Origin: Chrysomallon squamiferum
Taxonomy: Eukaryota > Mollusca > Gastropoda > Neomphalida > Peltospiridae
NCBI GenBank assembly: GCA_012295275.1
Contig: CM022665.1
Location: 46,995,602-47,059,601, forward strand
Direction: 5' to 3'
Length of the DNA: 64,000 nucleotides
Shown: positions 24,956 through 36,910 of the stretch, one piece after another
How the letters are laid out: each line of letters starts with the position of its first letter
Numbering within the stretch: the stretch's first letter is position 1
Program-made: the position numbers and the translations under genes
Notes under the pieces: generated by a model
Database searches by the model: none
What the model was told of the DNA's origin: nothing
What the model saw: only the letters and a program-made list of their open reading frames with translations

Positions 24956-25153
24956 AATTGTAATGAGAATAATAGAAACAATAAAAACAGTAGTTAATAA
25001 GAAGAAGTAGAAAATGAAAAGTAATGAAAATGATCATAATAAAACATAATAGTATAAATAGTTAAGGAAGTTGTTGTAGTAGCAGTAGCAGTGGCACTGG
25101 TAATTAAAAGAAGGAGAGTAATTTTAATGATAATTATGATAATAGAAACAACA

Positions 25154-25205
<52 letters not shown>

Positions 25206-25700
25206 TAAGAAGAAGAAGAAGAATATTAATTGTAATGAGAATAATAGAAACAATAAAAGCAGTAGTTAATAATAATAAGAAGTAGAAAATGAAGAGTAAT
25301 GAAAATGATCATAATAAAACATAATAGTATAAATTGTTATAGATGTTGCTTTAGTAGCAGTAGCAGTAGTAATTAAAAGAAGGAGAGTAATGTTAATGAT
25401 AATTATAATAATAGAAACAACCGTAATGATAATAATAATAATAATTATTATTATTATAAAAATAATAATAAGAAGAAGAAGAAGAAGAAAAAGAAGAACA
25501 ATATTAATTGTAATGAGAATAACAGAAACAATAAAAACAGTAGTTAATAATAATAAAAAGTAGAAAATGAAGAGTAATGAAAATGATCGTAATAAAACAT
25601 AATAGTATAAATTGTTATAGATGTTGCTTTAGTAGCAGTAGCAGTAGTAATTAAAAGAAGGAGATTAATGTTAATGATAATTATGATAATAGAAACAACA

Positions 25701-25751
<51 letters not shown>

Positions 25752-26369
25752 GTAATAATAATAAGAAGAAGAAGAAGAAGAAGAAGAAGAATATTAATTG
25801 TAATGAAAATAATAGAAACAATAAAAGCAGTAGTTAATAATAATAATAAGTCGAAAATGAAAAGTAATGAAAATGATCGTAATAAAACATAATAGTATAA
25901 ACAGTTATAGATGTTGCTTTAGTAGCAGTAGCAGTAGTAATTAAAAGACGGAGAGTAATGTTAACGATAATGATAACAATAAAGACATAATAATAACAAT
26001 AAATATAATAAAAGAAGTAGTAAGTAATAGCAGTGAAAAGAAGAAGAGTAATGTTAAGGATAATAATAATAATAAGAAGAAGAAGAAGATAATGATAGTC
26101 ATAAGAAATACATGTTAATGATAATGGTAACAATAAAAACATAAAATTAGTAAATACAGGAGTACTTATTATAGTAGTAGTAGCTGTAGCAGTGACAATA
26201 TGAATAAAATAAAGCAGAGAAAGAATAGTAATGTTAATGATAATAGTAAATATAATAATAGAGTAATAGTAGTAGTAGTAGTAGTAATAATAAGAAAATA
26301 AAGAAGTAGAAGACAAGAAATGGTTACTAGCAATGAATATAACAAAGTTATAGTAGTAATATTTGTGTT

Positions 26370-26405
<36 letters not shown>

Positions 26406-26807
26406 ACAATAATAATAAGAAAATGAAGAAGCAGAAGACAAGAAATAGTAATCTTAATGATAATGATTACTAGCAATGAATATAACAAAGTTATAGTAGT
26501 AGTATTTGTGTTGTAGTAGTTGTAACAAGATGAAGAAGAAGAAGAGGAAGGGCAGTGTTAATGATAGTGATAATAATAAAACAATAATGGTAAATAGTAA
26601 ATAATTATTGTAATAGTAGTAGTAGTACTAATAGTACTAATAAAATAATAAGAAAAAGAAGAAGAGGAAGAATATTTTTTATAATAATGAAAACATAATA
26701 CAAAATTTAATAGTAGTAGTTATAGTAGAGGTAATAAGAAGAGTAATATTAATGTTAGTGATAATAATTTAAACATAAGAAAAATAATTAAATAGATTTA
26801 TATGAAG

Positions 26808-26836
<29 letters not shown>
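22886..26836. repeat. 4-kb complex triplet-repeat satellite (AAT/AAG/AGT/ACT)
   Basis: Almost entirely triplets drawn from A, G and T on the + strand (AAT, AAG, AGT), with ACT blocks near 23190-23240 and 23425-23470. There is higher-order structure. A segment of about 230 bp starting TAGGAAGAAG at 23071 is repeated at 23301. From about 24060 to 25960 a 235-300-bp unit recurs roughly eight times (GTTAATGATAATTAT starts near 24070, 24297, 24840, 25390, 25672). It ends in a run of A at 26806-26836. No gene is supported. Confidence 0.9.
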
Positions 26837-26838
<2 letters not shown>

Positions 26839-29807
26839 ACTATAAAACAGATAAATAGGTCTCACTGGTACCTTAAATGCAGCAACAAGGAGTCACCTGG
26901 TGAGTGATGACACCCCCACCTCAGAGTGGCTAATACAGGAACTCATATTTGAAAATGTGTTCTTGGGGGACTGTTCACCATAGGTACAGAACACAGTTAT
27001 ATCAATATTTTTACTTCTGTCAGTATATTACATGATTGCAATGTCTTCTGTAATATTATATATAAGTTTTGGTGAATGAGTTGTTTGAACATTTAAATTT
27101 CTTTGATGTTTCAGTGATAATATTATCCTACACAAAACAAAGTTATATTTATCAAAGAAACAAATTTGGTTACATTTCTAAAATTGTGCATTTGAAAAAT
27201 GGATGAGTAAAAAGGAATAAGCTTAATTTAAATGTATTGCAAATTCCTAGCAAAAATAATTTGAAAGACATTAAAATAAAAATTCTAAAGCTTTTACTCA
27301 TTTAATAATTTTAGTGTTTCTTATTAATTTTTTTTCTCAGTATGAATATCTTTTCTGCAGACAATAAATCATTGAAACTTGAAAGCAAATCTCCATCACT
27401 TACCAATTCACCTGTTTTGTTATTTCCCAATGCAAAACCTAGGTAATTGTATTAGAAACAAAATCAACACTGGATTTTTAAACAGAAAACAGTCCATAGG
27501 TACATTTGTGTGTGTGTTTGTGTTATCATTATTTATTTATTTATTTATTTATTTTTAGCTGTTTATATACTTGACATATAACATCTTAAACCCACACTTT
27601 CTTTTATTTTATACAAAATGTCTTAAACACAGCTATTGTGCCTTTATTTCATACATAACACCACTCATTTCTCTTGTATTTTATACAAAATATCTAAACA
27701 CAACCACAGTGTCTTTTATTTCATACATAACATCATAACCCCACTAGTTTATCTTGTATTTTGTATATAATTATGCTTTAGTCCTGACATGCCCATTTAA
27801 TTTCATGCAACATGCCAACCTTGTTAGTCTCCCTTATATTTTATATGTAGCATACGAACCCAACCACACTCCCTTATTTGATGCTTGTTGTGAGAAGCCT
27901 ATCATTCTCCTACGTATCTGATATGCACGGTCCCATATATACCAGCTTCGTCTTCTTCTTTTTTTTTTTCTTTCACGTACATAAACAATAAATAAATAAA
28001 TAATTAAAATTAAAACTTAATAAAAAAATAAATAAAAAATAAAAATCAGTAAATAAATAAAAGGTATAAAAATAAATCTACAGAAGGGATGCAGACTAAA
28101 TCATAATACATTTACCTGTATTTTGAAATGTAAGATTAACGTAGCCATACAACGAAACTGTCGTCGAAAGACATGATCGTCTGCTGTTATCTTCGCGCAC
28201 TTGTCAAAATGTGTTGTGGGGAAATTGTTAATCCTCACATAAGTAAATAAAGATGTACAAAATTATGTGATTAATTTATCAAATATCACAACAATTTCTT
28301 CAATACTGCTACCAATAGGAAATGAAAGTATATTTTGTAACCACGAACATCTTAAATGTAGTAAAACGGAGTTTTCAGCAGTGATGACGTCATTAACAAA
28401 TTGCTTACTGCTTGGCGGATATTTAATTTCTGTAAATATGGACAAGATTGTTTTCTCAGGTTTGAAAGACAAAATCATTTTGAAATTAGATTTTTCTTCT
28501 ACGTTTTTTTTTTGTTTTAATTTTTGCTATGGATAATAGTAGGTATGTGGACAAACCCCACTAATCTGAAAATAAATAAGACAGTTGGGTAGAGCTTGTA
28601 AACCACTTTAAAATGATACCAAGATCAAGTGAATATGCAAAAAACTAAGGAAGTAGCAGCAATTTTAAACCCCCTAAAAAGCAATTTTTTTCGTCCGATT
28701 AAACGCTATATTATTAATAGGTAATGAATTTCATTGTGTTTATTAGAAACAACAGCGGTGATGATGATAATGGTGACGATGATGTTGATAATAATAATAA
28801 TAATAATAAATTAATACAAGTTAGTAATGTCTGCATTTCTTTTTCGCCGCCCAGACAATATCAGTGGTCACAGTCAACCTTTTTAAGGAGGGAAATGCAA
28901 CAAAAACAAAAATGAAAGATAACTCTGTTAGTCATCGTTTCCGGATATCTTTTGACATGATATAACATAAATACGTAGGAAAACAGTGTGTGTCATCGTT
29001 CATTTTGAACAAATGCAAACGTCAGTATACAATCACGATATACACAGAGATATGTAATTTTTTATTATAATTTACTTTAGGCAAGAACTCTGAAGATGTA
29101 AACCAGAGTTAAACCGGTAATCTTGCATTAAAATTCATAACAATAATAATTTAATAATAATAATAAAAAGTGGTACAAAACAGTATAAGTCCGCTTTCGT
29201 TTTTTGACACAAGGACTTGACGGAGGCATCTCTTGCATAACCGGTGTTAAAGATAAATGTGCCCAGAAACTGAAAAGTAGTCAGTTATATATTTTTTATC
29301 ACTTGATCAGGTCTTTACCAAGTTTAATATTAAAATATATTTATCTGTCTTTATTATAAAATATATACTTACTGAATTTTAATCCTAACGTTTTACTGTA
29401 ATATTATTAGAAAATACCACTTTATATTATTATTTATTTACATATTTATTAAAATGAACTGATCAGTTGTATCTTTTGTGCCAGGTGTAAGTGATAACAG
29501 ATAAAGAACAGTTGTCAGTTGTAAAAAATAATTATGTCACAGAAAAAAAAAATCAGTTGTAAAAACAAATGGGCATGGTATATTCAATACAGAGAAACCT
29601 ATAAAATGAAATAAAAATATTAATGTATTATATTATGGTAGATTAAAATTAATGTTTGAAAAAGAAACCTCTGATTAAAGTTAACAGTTATGTACTATGT
29701 AAAAATATTAGAAATATACACATTTCCCATATTGTCTGGTTTTAATGTGTGTGTGTGCGTGTGTTCATGTATGCACTTTCACACACTAAATATTCTTTAT
29801 TTTATAG
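26837..29807. other. Intergenic region upstream of the FBXO3-like gene
   Basis: Mostly AT-rich without clear genes. About 27560-27880 is a degenerate tandem repeat of roughly 60 bp (CTTTTATTTTATACAAAAT and CATACATAACATC variants). A perfect CRE, TGACGTCA, lies at 28385-28392. Overlapping open frames on both strands at 28263-28536 have no recognisable protein features. One exon-like stretch is listed separately (27361-27442). Confidence 0.5.
27361..27442 (+). other. Orphan exon-like segment
   Basis: An 82-bp stretch bounded by TTTTCTGCAG and AG|GTAATT, open in only one frame (phase 1 to 2). It would encode NKSLKLESKSPSLTNSPVLL and a few more residues, a low-complexity serine-rich peptide. No neighbouring exon in a matching phase was found, and it cannot be the coding upstream part of the FBXO3-like gene, which has an in-frame stop before its ATG. 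It may be an exon of an unrecognised gene, a non-coding exon, or chance. Confidence 0.25.
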
Positions 29808-29810
29808 GAG

Positions 29811-29876
29811 ATGGCACTGGCAAATCCTCATATATCTGTTACAAAACCTCAGAATGAGCTAACTATCTTGATTTAA
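29811..29876 (+). promoter_or_regulatory. Upstream open reading frame in the FBXO3-like 5' UTR
   Basis: A probable 5' UTR segment begins after TTTTATAG at 29807. Four bases in, ATG opens a 21-codon frame ending TAA at 29874-29876, in the same frame as the main start and seven bases before it. If transcribed, this uORF would be expected to reduce translation of the main frame. The stop also fixes the main start as 29883. Confidence 0.45.
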
Positions 29877-29882
29877 TCAAGT

Positions 29883-31043
29883 ATGGAGAACAAGAGAAAA
29901 GAAATTGCAGAATTGTTGGATCTTCCATCGGAAATACTGCTTCTTATTTTGTCCTCTGTCAACTTTGACGATTTGTTCAGGTGATGAAATAAATGAAAGT
30001 CTTTATTAATTACCAGCCTGTCATACATTCTGATAATTTAGTTGGGTTGTAGTGAAGATAAATTAATGGAAACAATAAATTTATATTCTTTTCTTATTCA
30101 TTTATTAATTTTAAAGACTATTTACTGGTGTCTTGTTGAAAATGAAATTTGCGAGGACAGTTTGGTTATGTGTTAAAGGTAAATAATAATATTTTGATGA
30201 CAATTTTGTGACTTTGGTGACTCTAAAATCTGACTCCATAGGATATGTATTTAGCAGTATAATTTTCATTTAACTTTGATTTATTAATTAAAACAAATAA
30301 CTCTTGGCTTAAAAATGCATTAGAAAATGTATAGAAGTAAGTGGATTTCATTTTGAACATGTATTATAAATGATAATTGATAAATTAAAAAAAAAAGTCC
30401 TAGTGGACTTTGCCTTGGAGCCAGATGTTTGGCACACCCAGTATTTGAACTTGTGAGTTGTAATATTTCTAATCATTTTAATATTATTACTAATACATGT
30501 TCTTCACTAATAATTTAAAATCATTTTTTTAATACATGTTTATGCACATGGTTGACTGCTGTGAAATTTTAATATATGTTTCTAATATGAGTAATGTTTT
30601 ATAATCATGGTAAATGTATTATATACTTATATAATATATATTTATTATAAGAGGAAATACATTAACAGTTAAAGTGTTATTATAATAAGAGGAAATATAT
30701 ATATATATTTCTATTAACAGTTAAAGTGATATAAGTATGTAATACGTATTTATAATAACAGTAAATATGTTACATATGTAATAGTTGTAATATATATTTC
30801 AGTCAACAGTAAATGTTATAATTATGTAATGTATATTTATCAAAATAGCAGTAAATACGTTAATGTTATATAATATGTATTCCTAATGTATAGCAGTAAA
30901 TGTGTTATATTTATGTTTACGGTATTTTTTGTATATTTGTAAATGTTTTTCAGGTTATCCGAGGTGTGCCGTCGACTCTATGACGTCACCTGTAATGAAA
31001 ATTTGTGGAAGAATCAATGTCACGTTCAGTTTCTTCTTGACAC
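29883..31043 (+). CDS. FBXO3: FBXO3-like exons 1-2: F-box
   Basis: Exons 29883-29980 and 30954-31043. The start at 29883 follows an in-frame stop at 29874. The protein has [20 protein letters not shown], a canonical F-box beginning (LP-x-E-x-L-x-x-I-L), then [20 protein letters not shown], the second half with the typical C/R-R-L and L-W-x-x. The F-box binds Skp1 in SCF complexes. Exon 1 ends in phase 2, matching exon 2 directly. Confidence 0.88.
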
Positions 31044-31760
31044 GTAAGTGATTGCTTTACATAAATTAAAGTATCAGAGATTTTTTTTTTTAAAGCTTTT
31101 TTATAAGGACTTTTTGTCTTCCTGGAAATATCCACTGTTACTGGAAGTGATAATGATTTTGTATCGCTCGTTTGTTACAGCATATATAAATAACAGTAAA
31201 AATTTAGATTCAGGTGTTGAGGAAAAAAGTATCTGTAAATGATAGAATTAATCAGTTTTACATTATTTTGTTGTGAAGATTATACAAGTGATAATATGTT
31301 CTGATGCTGTCACAGTTATAAAAGAACAAACATATTTGTAACCTAAACAAATACTAAAAGGTGTAAGTAACTGACATGTATGTTTAAGCATATATCTCCA
31401 CACGAAGGAGTGTTTTTATGTTGTTCTTGTTACCTAATGCTGGTGTATGATCAGATATGAACACAACAATCACAGAAAGGTAATTGTAAATGCAGGTTCA
31501 TTATAAAAACAAAATTTAAAAAAACACACCCAAAAACATCATTATCGTGGTTTTCTTGTAGTCCATTTTGATTTAGAATCACATCACAAGTTTTTTCTTA
31601 TAATACCAATATTATTTATTGGCCAATATGTAATAGTAGCTAGTCCATAACCTTGGTTACTTGAGGTGCACATTGCAATATATATATATACATTTTATAT
31701 ATTATATTGCAATGTGCACCTCAAGTAAAGGGTTAAATTTTTTATTCAGACCAGTATATG

Positions 31761-31832
<72 letters not shown>

Positions 31833-34800
31833 TACACACACACACATTAAAAGCATAGTTTTAAGATAAATGAAAATAATGGTGTGTGTATCACTGCCAG
31901 GTACATGAGGTAATCTGTTTTAAATCGCAGGTGTCCTGAAGATCTCAGCTGGAAGCAGCTTTTCCTGAGATACCACAGCGAGTATGGACAGTGTATCCCG
32001 GTGTACAGAACAGTACGCGAGGCATGGAACAAGATCGAGAAGGTTCTAGAAACAATGGACGAAGAGAAATCTCCACAACTGAACGGTGATTAAATTAAAT
32101 AAGAAAGTTACAAGTCCAAGCGTCTCCTCTTATGTATGCAAGGAAAGGTTCTAGAATTTTGTGATTTCAAAATTCAGGTCAAGAATATTTTAGAAAATGG
32201 CGCAAATCTATGATGTTAATGAAAAGTGTTTAAATGTTAAAAGGAATAATACAGCAAAAAAAAAACACAAAAAAACCAAAGAAGTGAAAACTGTACTTTT
32301 TAAGTTCATTAATATAATACTAAAAGAATAAAACTAACCATTTCAGTATAATGCACAAAATTTAATAATGAATCAATGATATTTTACTCTAGAATAACAG
32401 TGAATTGTCCCGGATATATCCTTGAAATGTAATAAATTGTAATGTGTTTAGAAATGTTAAAACTTAATAGGGACTGCGTCTGAATGTTTTGAGTTCTCAT
32501 CATAAGTTTTAGGGTTTATCAGATCAATCCCCCTTGCATCTGCTTATCAGTTTTGTCGTTACTGCTCTACTAGTTGTTACTGGAATCTGAGTCAGGTGCT
32601 TTTGTCTCTTGGGGGAAAATATATTTAAAAAAGATCCCTTTCTGCTGATACAGACGTATCCTTGAATTTGGGTCATATAATGGCATGAAACACATCCAAA
32701 AAATGTTTCTCCAAAAAACAACTTTGATACCTGTTGCATATGATTTACATATGGATAATATACCAATAACACATTCTCTTCAAATTTTTTTTTTTTTTTT
32801 TGACTTTAATACCTTTACAGTCATAAAGAAGCAGGCTTTAATACTTATCTTCTTAATGACTGTAACTGAATTTTGAGGTACTTAATCATAACCTTAAATG
32901 TTGCCATCCATGATTCTGTTTGAGAATTTCAGTGCTGAGTTGCTTCTAAAAGTATTCCGTCTCATAAAACGTTTGATGGTAATAATTTTATTTGTTAAAT
33001 CTGTTCCAAAACTGATCAGTGAACTGGGATTGATTTTCAGGTCCAGCCACTGAAGAAGAAATCCGAGCGGCAGAAAGCAGAATGCACTGCAGATTTCCAG
33101 ATGATCTTCGCTGTTCTTTGAAAATACACAACGGCCAGAGACTGGAAGGGTTTGGGTGGGTTACAGAACAGAGATCTCTCTTTACTTTAATAAAAGTGTT
33201 CTTATAAACAACAGTAAATAAATACATTTTTATTTTTAACTGTTTAGCATTTTTGTTAGGACATGAAAATTGTTAGCAGTGAATATATATATATATAATG
33301 GATAGAAAACTGGTTTAATAAAAATAAAAGGACTGTCTTTCCATCTAACTAGTCTGTCTTTCAGTCTGTCTGTCTTTATATCTACTTATCAATCTGTGTT
33401 TTAATCTATCTATCTATCTCTATATAGGTAACAGTAAAAATCAAACAGTGCAGAAAAAACAAATTTATATATATATCATTAACATAAACAAAGAATGTTA
33501 ATACTCTTCTAGAATTATGCATCTTCAAACTTCTAATACTCTTTTAAAATTGACATTTGACAACTGTTAATTTTGAAATATACTTTCTCAAAAGATACAT
33601 GTTAAAATTTAATTTTTTCGAGATACATGCTAAAATTTAATTTATACCCAAAGATATATTTTAAAATTACTTGTCTCCAACGACACATGCTAAAATTTAA
33701 TTTTATACAAGGGAATAATTTACCATGTACTAATCACTAAAGATATTTTTTCAACTACTCATTAAACATTTTTGATTCCATCAGAAAATTAAGTTGCTGA
33801 AACAAATAACAACAGTAATATTATGTAAAATAATAATATAATATAACATACTATAATGGGCTTTTTTTTATACTTTCTTAATATTATATTTTAATTTCGA
33901 TATTTTTACTTTTGTTTTGCAGACTTTATGGTTCTGTCACTATATCCAGCTACTTTCAGTCACAAAGCATTCTAGATTGTAACTTCATGGCCGATCATTT
34001 TGAAGTAAGAAAATATTTTTGACTATCTTAACGAGCAGCGTTTGATAAATCTACCAGATTCATTTTATTATTATGAGAAGAATTAAAATAATTTGGATGC
34101 TGAAGAAACCTGACAGATGATAAATAAACATTTATTTTAAATTATTTAAATCATTTTTCCATTTCATTCTGTATAATTCATTCATTTAATGATATTAATA
34201 ACATATTATTATTATTATATTTTTTGTTTTATTTGATTTTAGGTGGGTAATAGAGTTTTACAGTCAGATGGTCACATGATCAGTTTCCACTGTTTGTGTC
34301 CTGTTCTTTTGAGCACCTTGTTTTAACTTTTTTGATTTTTTTTTTTTTCTTTCTATAAATTAAAAAAACAAAATGATATCAGTGATGGGTAAAAAAAATC
34401 AATTTTCAGAAATATAAACATTATCAACAATTAAATGGTGAGAGAAAAAAATTTTGAATGTTGAAATAAAATGTGTTGACAATTAAAAAAAATTGTAGTA
34501 TTATTATTATTATTTTTTTGTTTTGTTTTGTTTGTTTGTTTGTTAAGAAAGACATTGGCAAAACTGCAGGCTCAGTGCCCATAACTTTCTGTAACAGAAG
34601 TGACAGTTCTCAGTACCTGGCCATTTTGCCCACAGCTGGCTACCCAGTAGGACGAGTGTACATCCCTGTGAAAGACCACGTCTCAGATAAACACGATTAC
34701 GATCACTTCATTACAGGTAAATCACAGGTTCACGTTCTTCGTTTCGTGATTTGGTTATTGTTTTTCTTGGGTGTGTTATTTTTATTTCATTTTTTATTTT

Positions 34801-34900
34801 TTTTTTTTTTTTTTTTTATTATAATTTATGTTTCTTGATTTGTGATGTTTATTCAGAAACTGTCTCGTTTTTCTCAAATGTTTGCTGTAATTATAATGTA

Positions 34901-34946
<46 letters not shown>

Positions 34947-36054
34947 TTCATATAAACACATACTGATGCACATAGACACATACACAAATTAAAACACCCA
35001 CGCACACACAAATACTAATACACACGCACACAATGCTTTGAATTTTAATAAATGAAGTATCAAACTTTGCTATTATTCTTGTTGAATTTAGAACAGTTGT
35101 AATTTCCTTGTATCAAACAGAAAATCTTTTACTTTGGTGCACATAGGGAGTATTGTGTTTTCTTTTTATTTGTTGTTTGTTTTGTTTTATTGAGTGGTTG
35201 GGGTTTGTGTGTTGTTGTTTTTTTAAATTATTTTCTTTTTGTTTTGTTGTCTTTTTTTCTTTTGACTGCAGATTTTTACCAAAGACATTATTTGTTGTCT
35301 GTTTTGTTTTAGTCTTTTTTTTTTAATTATTATTTTATTATTTTATTTATTTATTTGTTTATTTATTTGTTTATTTCTTTGTTTCTTTGTTTCTTTGTTT
35401 GTTTCTTTCTTTCTTTATTAATTAATTAATTTATTTATTTACTTTTGTATTTATTTATTTATTTGTTTGTTTTTATTATTGTTTTGTTTTTTAAGTTATT
35501 TAATTTTTTTGTTTTTTTTATTACGTTTTTTTTTTAAATATTTTATTTGTTGTATGTTTTGCGGGTTATTTTTAACATTATTTGTTGTTATGCAGTATTG
35601 TCTTTTATTTTATTTGTTGTTTTTATGTTTTATTGTGGGTTTTTTGTTGTGTTTTTTTAATTTTGTTTGAATTTGATTTAATTTAATTTATTACTTGTTG
35701 TTACTATTAGTTTATATTATATTACATTATTACATTACACTATTTTATTTTATTTTATTTTATTTTATTTTATTTTATTTTATTTTATTTTATTTTATTT
35801 TATTTTATTTTATTTTATTTTACTATTTTATTTTATTATTTTTATTTATTTATTTATTTTATTTTTATTTTTTTTTTTTTTATAATTAATTTTTTAAATT
35901 TTATTTTGTATTTTTGTATTTATTTTATTTTATAATTATTTTATATAATATTATTGTTGTTATTTGTTTCAGGAAGTTCGTTTTCTCAGTGGCTTGCTGA
36001 CCTTGCAGAGAAACTTAGCAACTTTTATCCAAAAATACAGGGAATTTATTTCCG
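29883..36054 (+). CDS. FBXO3: FBXO3-like F-box protein, 3' partial (ApaG half missing)
   Basis: Seven exons keep frame: 29883-29980, 30954-31043, 31931-32085, 33041-33155, 33923-34004, 34548-34716 and 35973-36054. The order is an N-terminal F-box, a linker and a SUKH (SMI1/KNR4) domain, as in animal FBXO3, the substrate-recognition subunit of an SCF ubiquitin ligase. Vertebrate FBXO3 continues with an ApaG (DUF525) domain and an acidic tail. Here the last exon ends CG|GTCAGT in phase 2 and no later exon appears before Gene B begins. A 200-N gap lies 246 bases downstream, so missing assembly is the likeliest explanation; a real truncation is possible. Confidence 0.85.
30600..30915. repeat. Degenerate tandem repeat in FBXO3-like intron 1
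   Basis: About six loose copies of a 50-60-bp unit with AACAGTAAATATGTTA and ATGTAATATGTATTTAT variants, ending about 40 bases before the acceptor of exon 2. Confidence 0.5.
31657..31728. repeat. Near-perfect 72-bp inverted repeat (hairpin) in FBXO3-like intron 2
   Basis: The left arm TTACTTGAGGTGCACATTGC is mirrored by GCAATGTGCACCTCAAGTAA, with an AT-rich centre that also pairs, giving arms of about 26 or more bases around a short loop. Outside the arms, pairing partly continues (TAACC against GGTTA). The transcript would form a long stable hairpin on either strand. Confidence 0.85.
31766..31846. repeat. (CT)n(CA)n compound microsatellite
   Basis: A CT tract at 31766-31815 passes directly into CA repeats with two interruptions, inside FBXO3-like intron 2. 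Confidence 0.95.
31931..32085 (+). CDS. FBXO3: FBXO3-like exon 3: linker after the F-box
   Basis: A 155-bp exon, phase 2-1, encoding [20 protein letters not shown] and the helix [12 protein letters not shown]. It corresponds to the region between F-box and SUKH in vertebrate FBXO3 (W-K-S-L-F and K-K-A-W-D-D-L motifs). Its base composition is clearly richer in G+C than the introns. Confidence 0.86.
33041..36054 (+). CDS. FBXO3: FBXO3-like exons 4-7: SUKH (SMI1/KNR4) domain
   Basis: Exons 33041-33155, 33923-34004, 34548-34716 and 35973-36054. SUKH landmarks are [20 protein letters not shown] (the E-x-x-L/F-P-x-D/E-Y-type start), [33 protein letters not shown] and the C-terminal helix [19 protein letters not shown] domains are protein-binding modules. 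The donor at 36055 predicts another coding exon that is absent from the window. Confidence 0.86.
35743..35823. repeat. (TTTTA)n pentanucleotide microsatellite
   Basis: About sixteen copies of TTTTA within a long T-rich tract covering most of 35150-35960 in FBXO3-like intron 6. Confidence 0.9.
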
Positions 36055-36300
36055 GTCAGTTTACTGTTATTATTTTCATTTCTTTTACTAAAGTTTATCT
36101 GTGTGTCAACATGAGTAAAATACATTTATTTCTGTTATTATTGACACAGACCCTGCAAAACAAAAGAAACAACTTGTCACTGTTTTTATGATTAAATCTT
36201 TGTTAATAATAAAGTTTGACAAAATTTCAAAAATTCAGTACAGACTGAGTTATTGTAAAGCTGCAACATTGTTTAGTAAACGTTTTGTTATTTCTGGATG

Positions 36301-36500
36301 NNNNNNNNNNNNNNNNNNNNNNNNNNNNNNNNNNNNNNNNNNNNNNNNNNNNNNNNNNNNNNNNNNNNNNNNNNNNNNNNNNNNNNNNNNNNNNNNNNNN
36401 NNNNNNNNNNNNNNNNNNNNNNNNNNNNNNNNNNNNNNNNNNNNNNNNNNNNNNNNNNNNNNNNNNNNNNNNNNNNNNNNNNNNNNNNNNNNNNNNNNNN
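36301..36500. other. Assembly gap of 200 N
   Basis: Exactly 200 unresolved bases, a round size usual for a placeholder. It separates a gene lacking its 3' half (FBXO3-like) from one lacking its 5' end (Gene B), so the true missing length is probably much greater. Confidence 0.97.
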
Positions 36501-36851
36501 AGAAGGAAACTATCTACTTTCTCAGTTACTGCAGTGACCCCCTCATTCACTGTTAGTTTGTAATGTTTCAAGACTGACACGAGGTCTCATGTACGTTTTC
36601 TTATCTATCCACTGAAAAAAATATCCGTAGAGAACCATGTGTAAAGCTTTTCAGTTAAGGTAATCTTCACTGACTGGATTCCTGGTCCAGCACTTCAGTA
36701 AAGCATCTTTGCATTCTTAATGCTTCACTAGAATGTGTTTCAGTCTGTTCGCTCAACACTAAAGCGGTTTTCAATTATTACTCAAGTTCCCAATGATTTT
36801 AAAATAAAATGCATGTGGCTTTCACAATTTTCAAATATTTATTTATATTTA

Positions 36852-36910
<59 letters not shown>

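Noticed and set aside
25834-26441. Long open frames on the minus strand rich in Leu, Tyr and Ser
   Set aside because: Triplet repeats of ATT, ACT and CTT give stop-free frames automatically; no protein-like composition.
22886-26836. CRISPR-like regularly spaced repeats
   Set aside because: Eukaryotic triplet satellite; units are simple-sequence, with no unique spacers.
26860-27000. Possible retroposon next to the A run at 26806-26836
   Set aside because: The A run is on the wrong side for a + strand element, and no internal promoter or family similarity was visible.
28263-28536. Overlapping open frames on both strands (71 and 89 codons)
   Set aside because: No recognisable domain, no clear splice partners, and both strands open at once in AT-rich DNA; left unannotated.
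30117-30178. Exon-like stretch between TTTTAAAG and AAAG|GTAAAT in FBXO3-like intron 1
   Set aside because: Its 62 bases would break the frame, and exon 1 joins exon 2 directly to give a normal F-box. At most an alternative or pseudo-exon.
30395-30460. Possible tRNA-like or SINE fragment in FBXO3-like intron 1
   Set aside because: No acceptable B box (GGTTCGANTCC) and no cloverleaf could be drawn.
36188-36580. Open frames spanning the N gap
   Set aside because: They exist only because undefined bases contain no stops.
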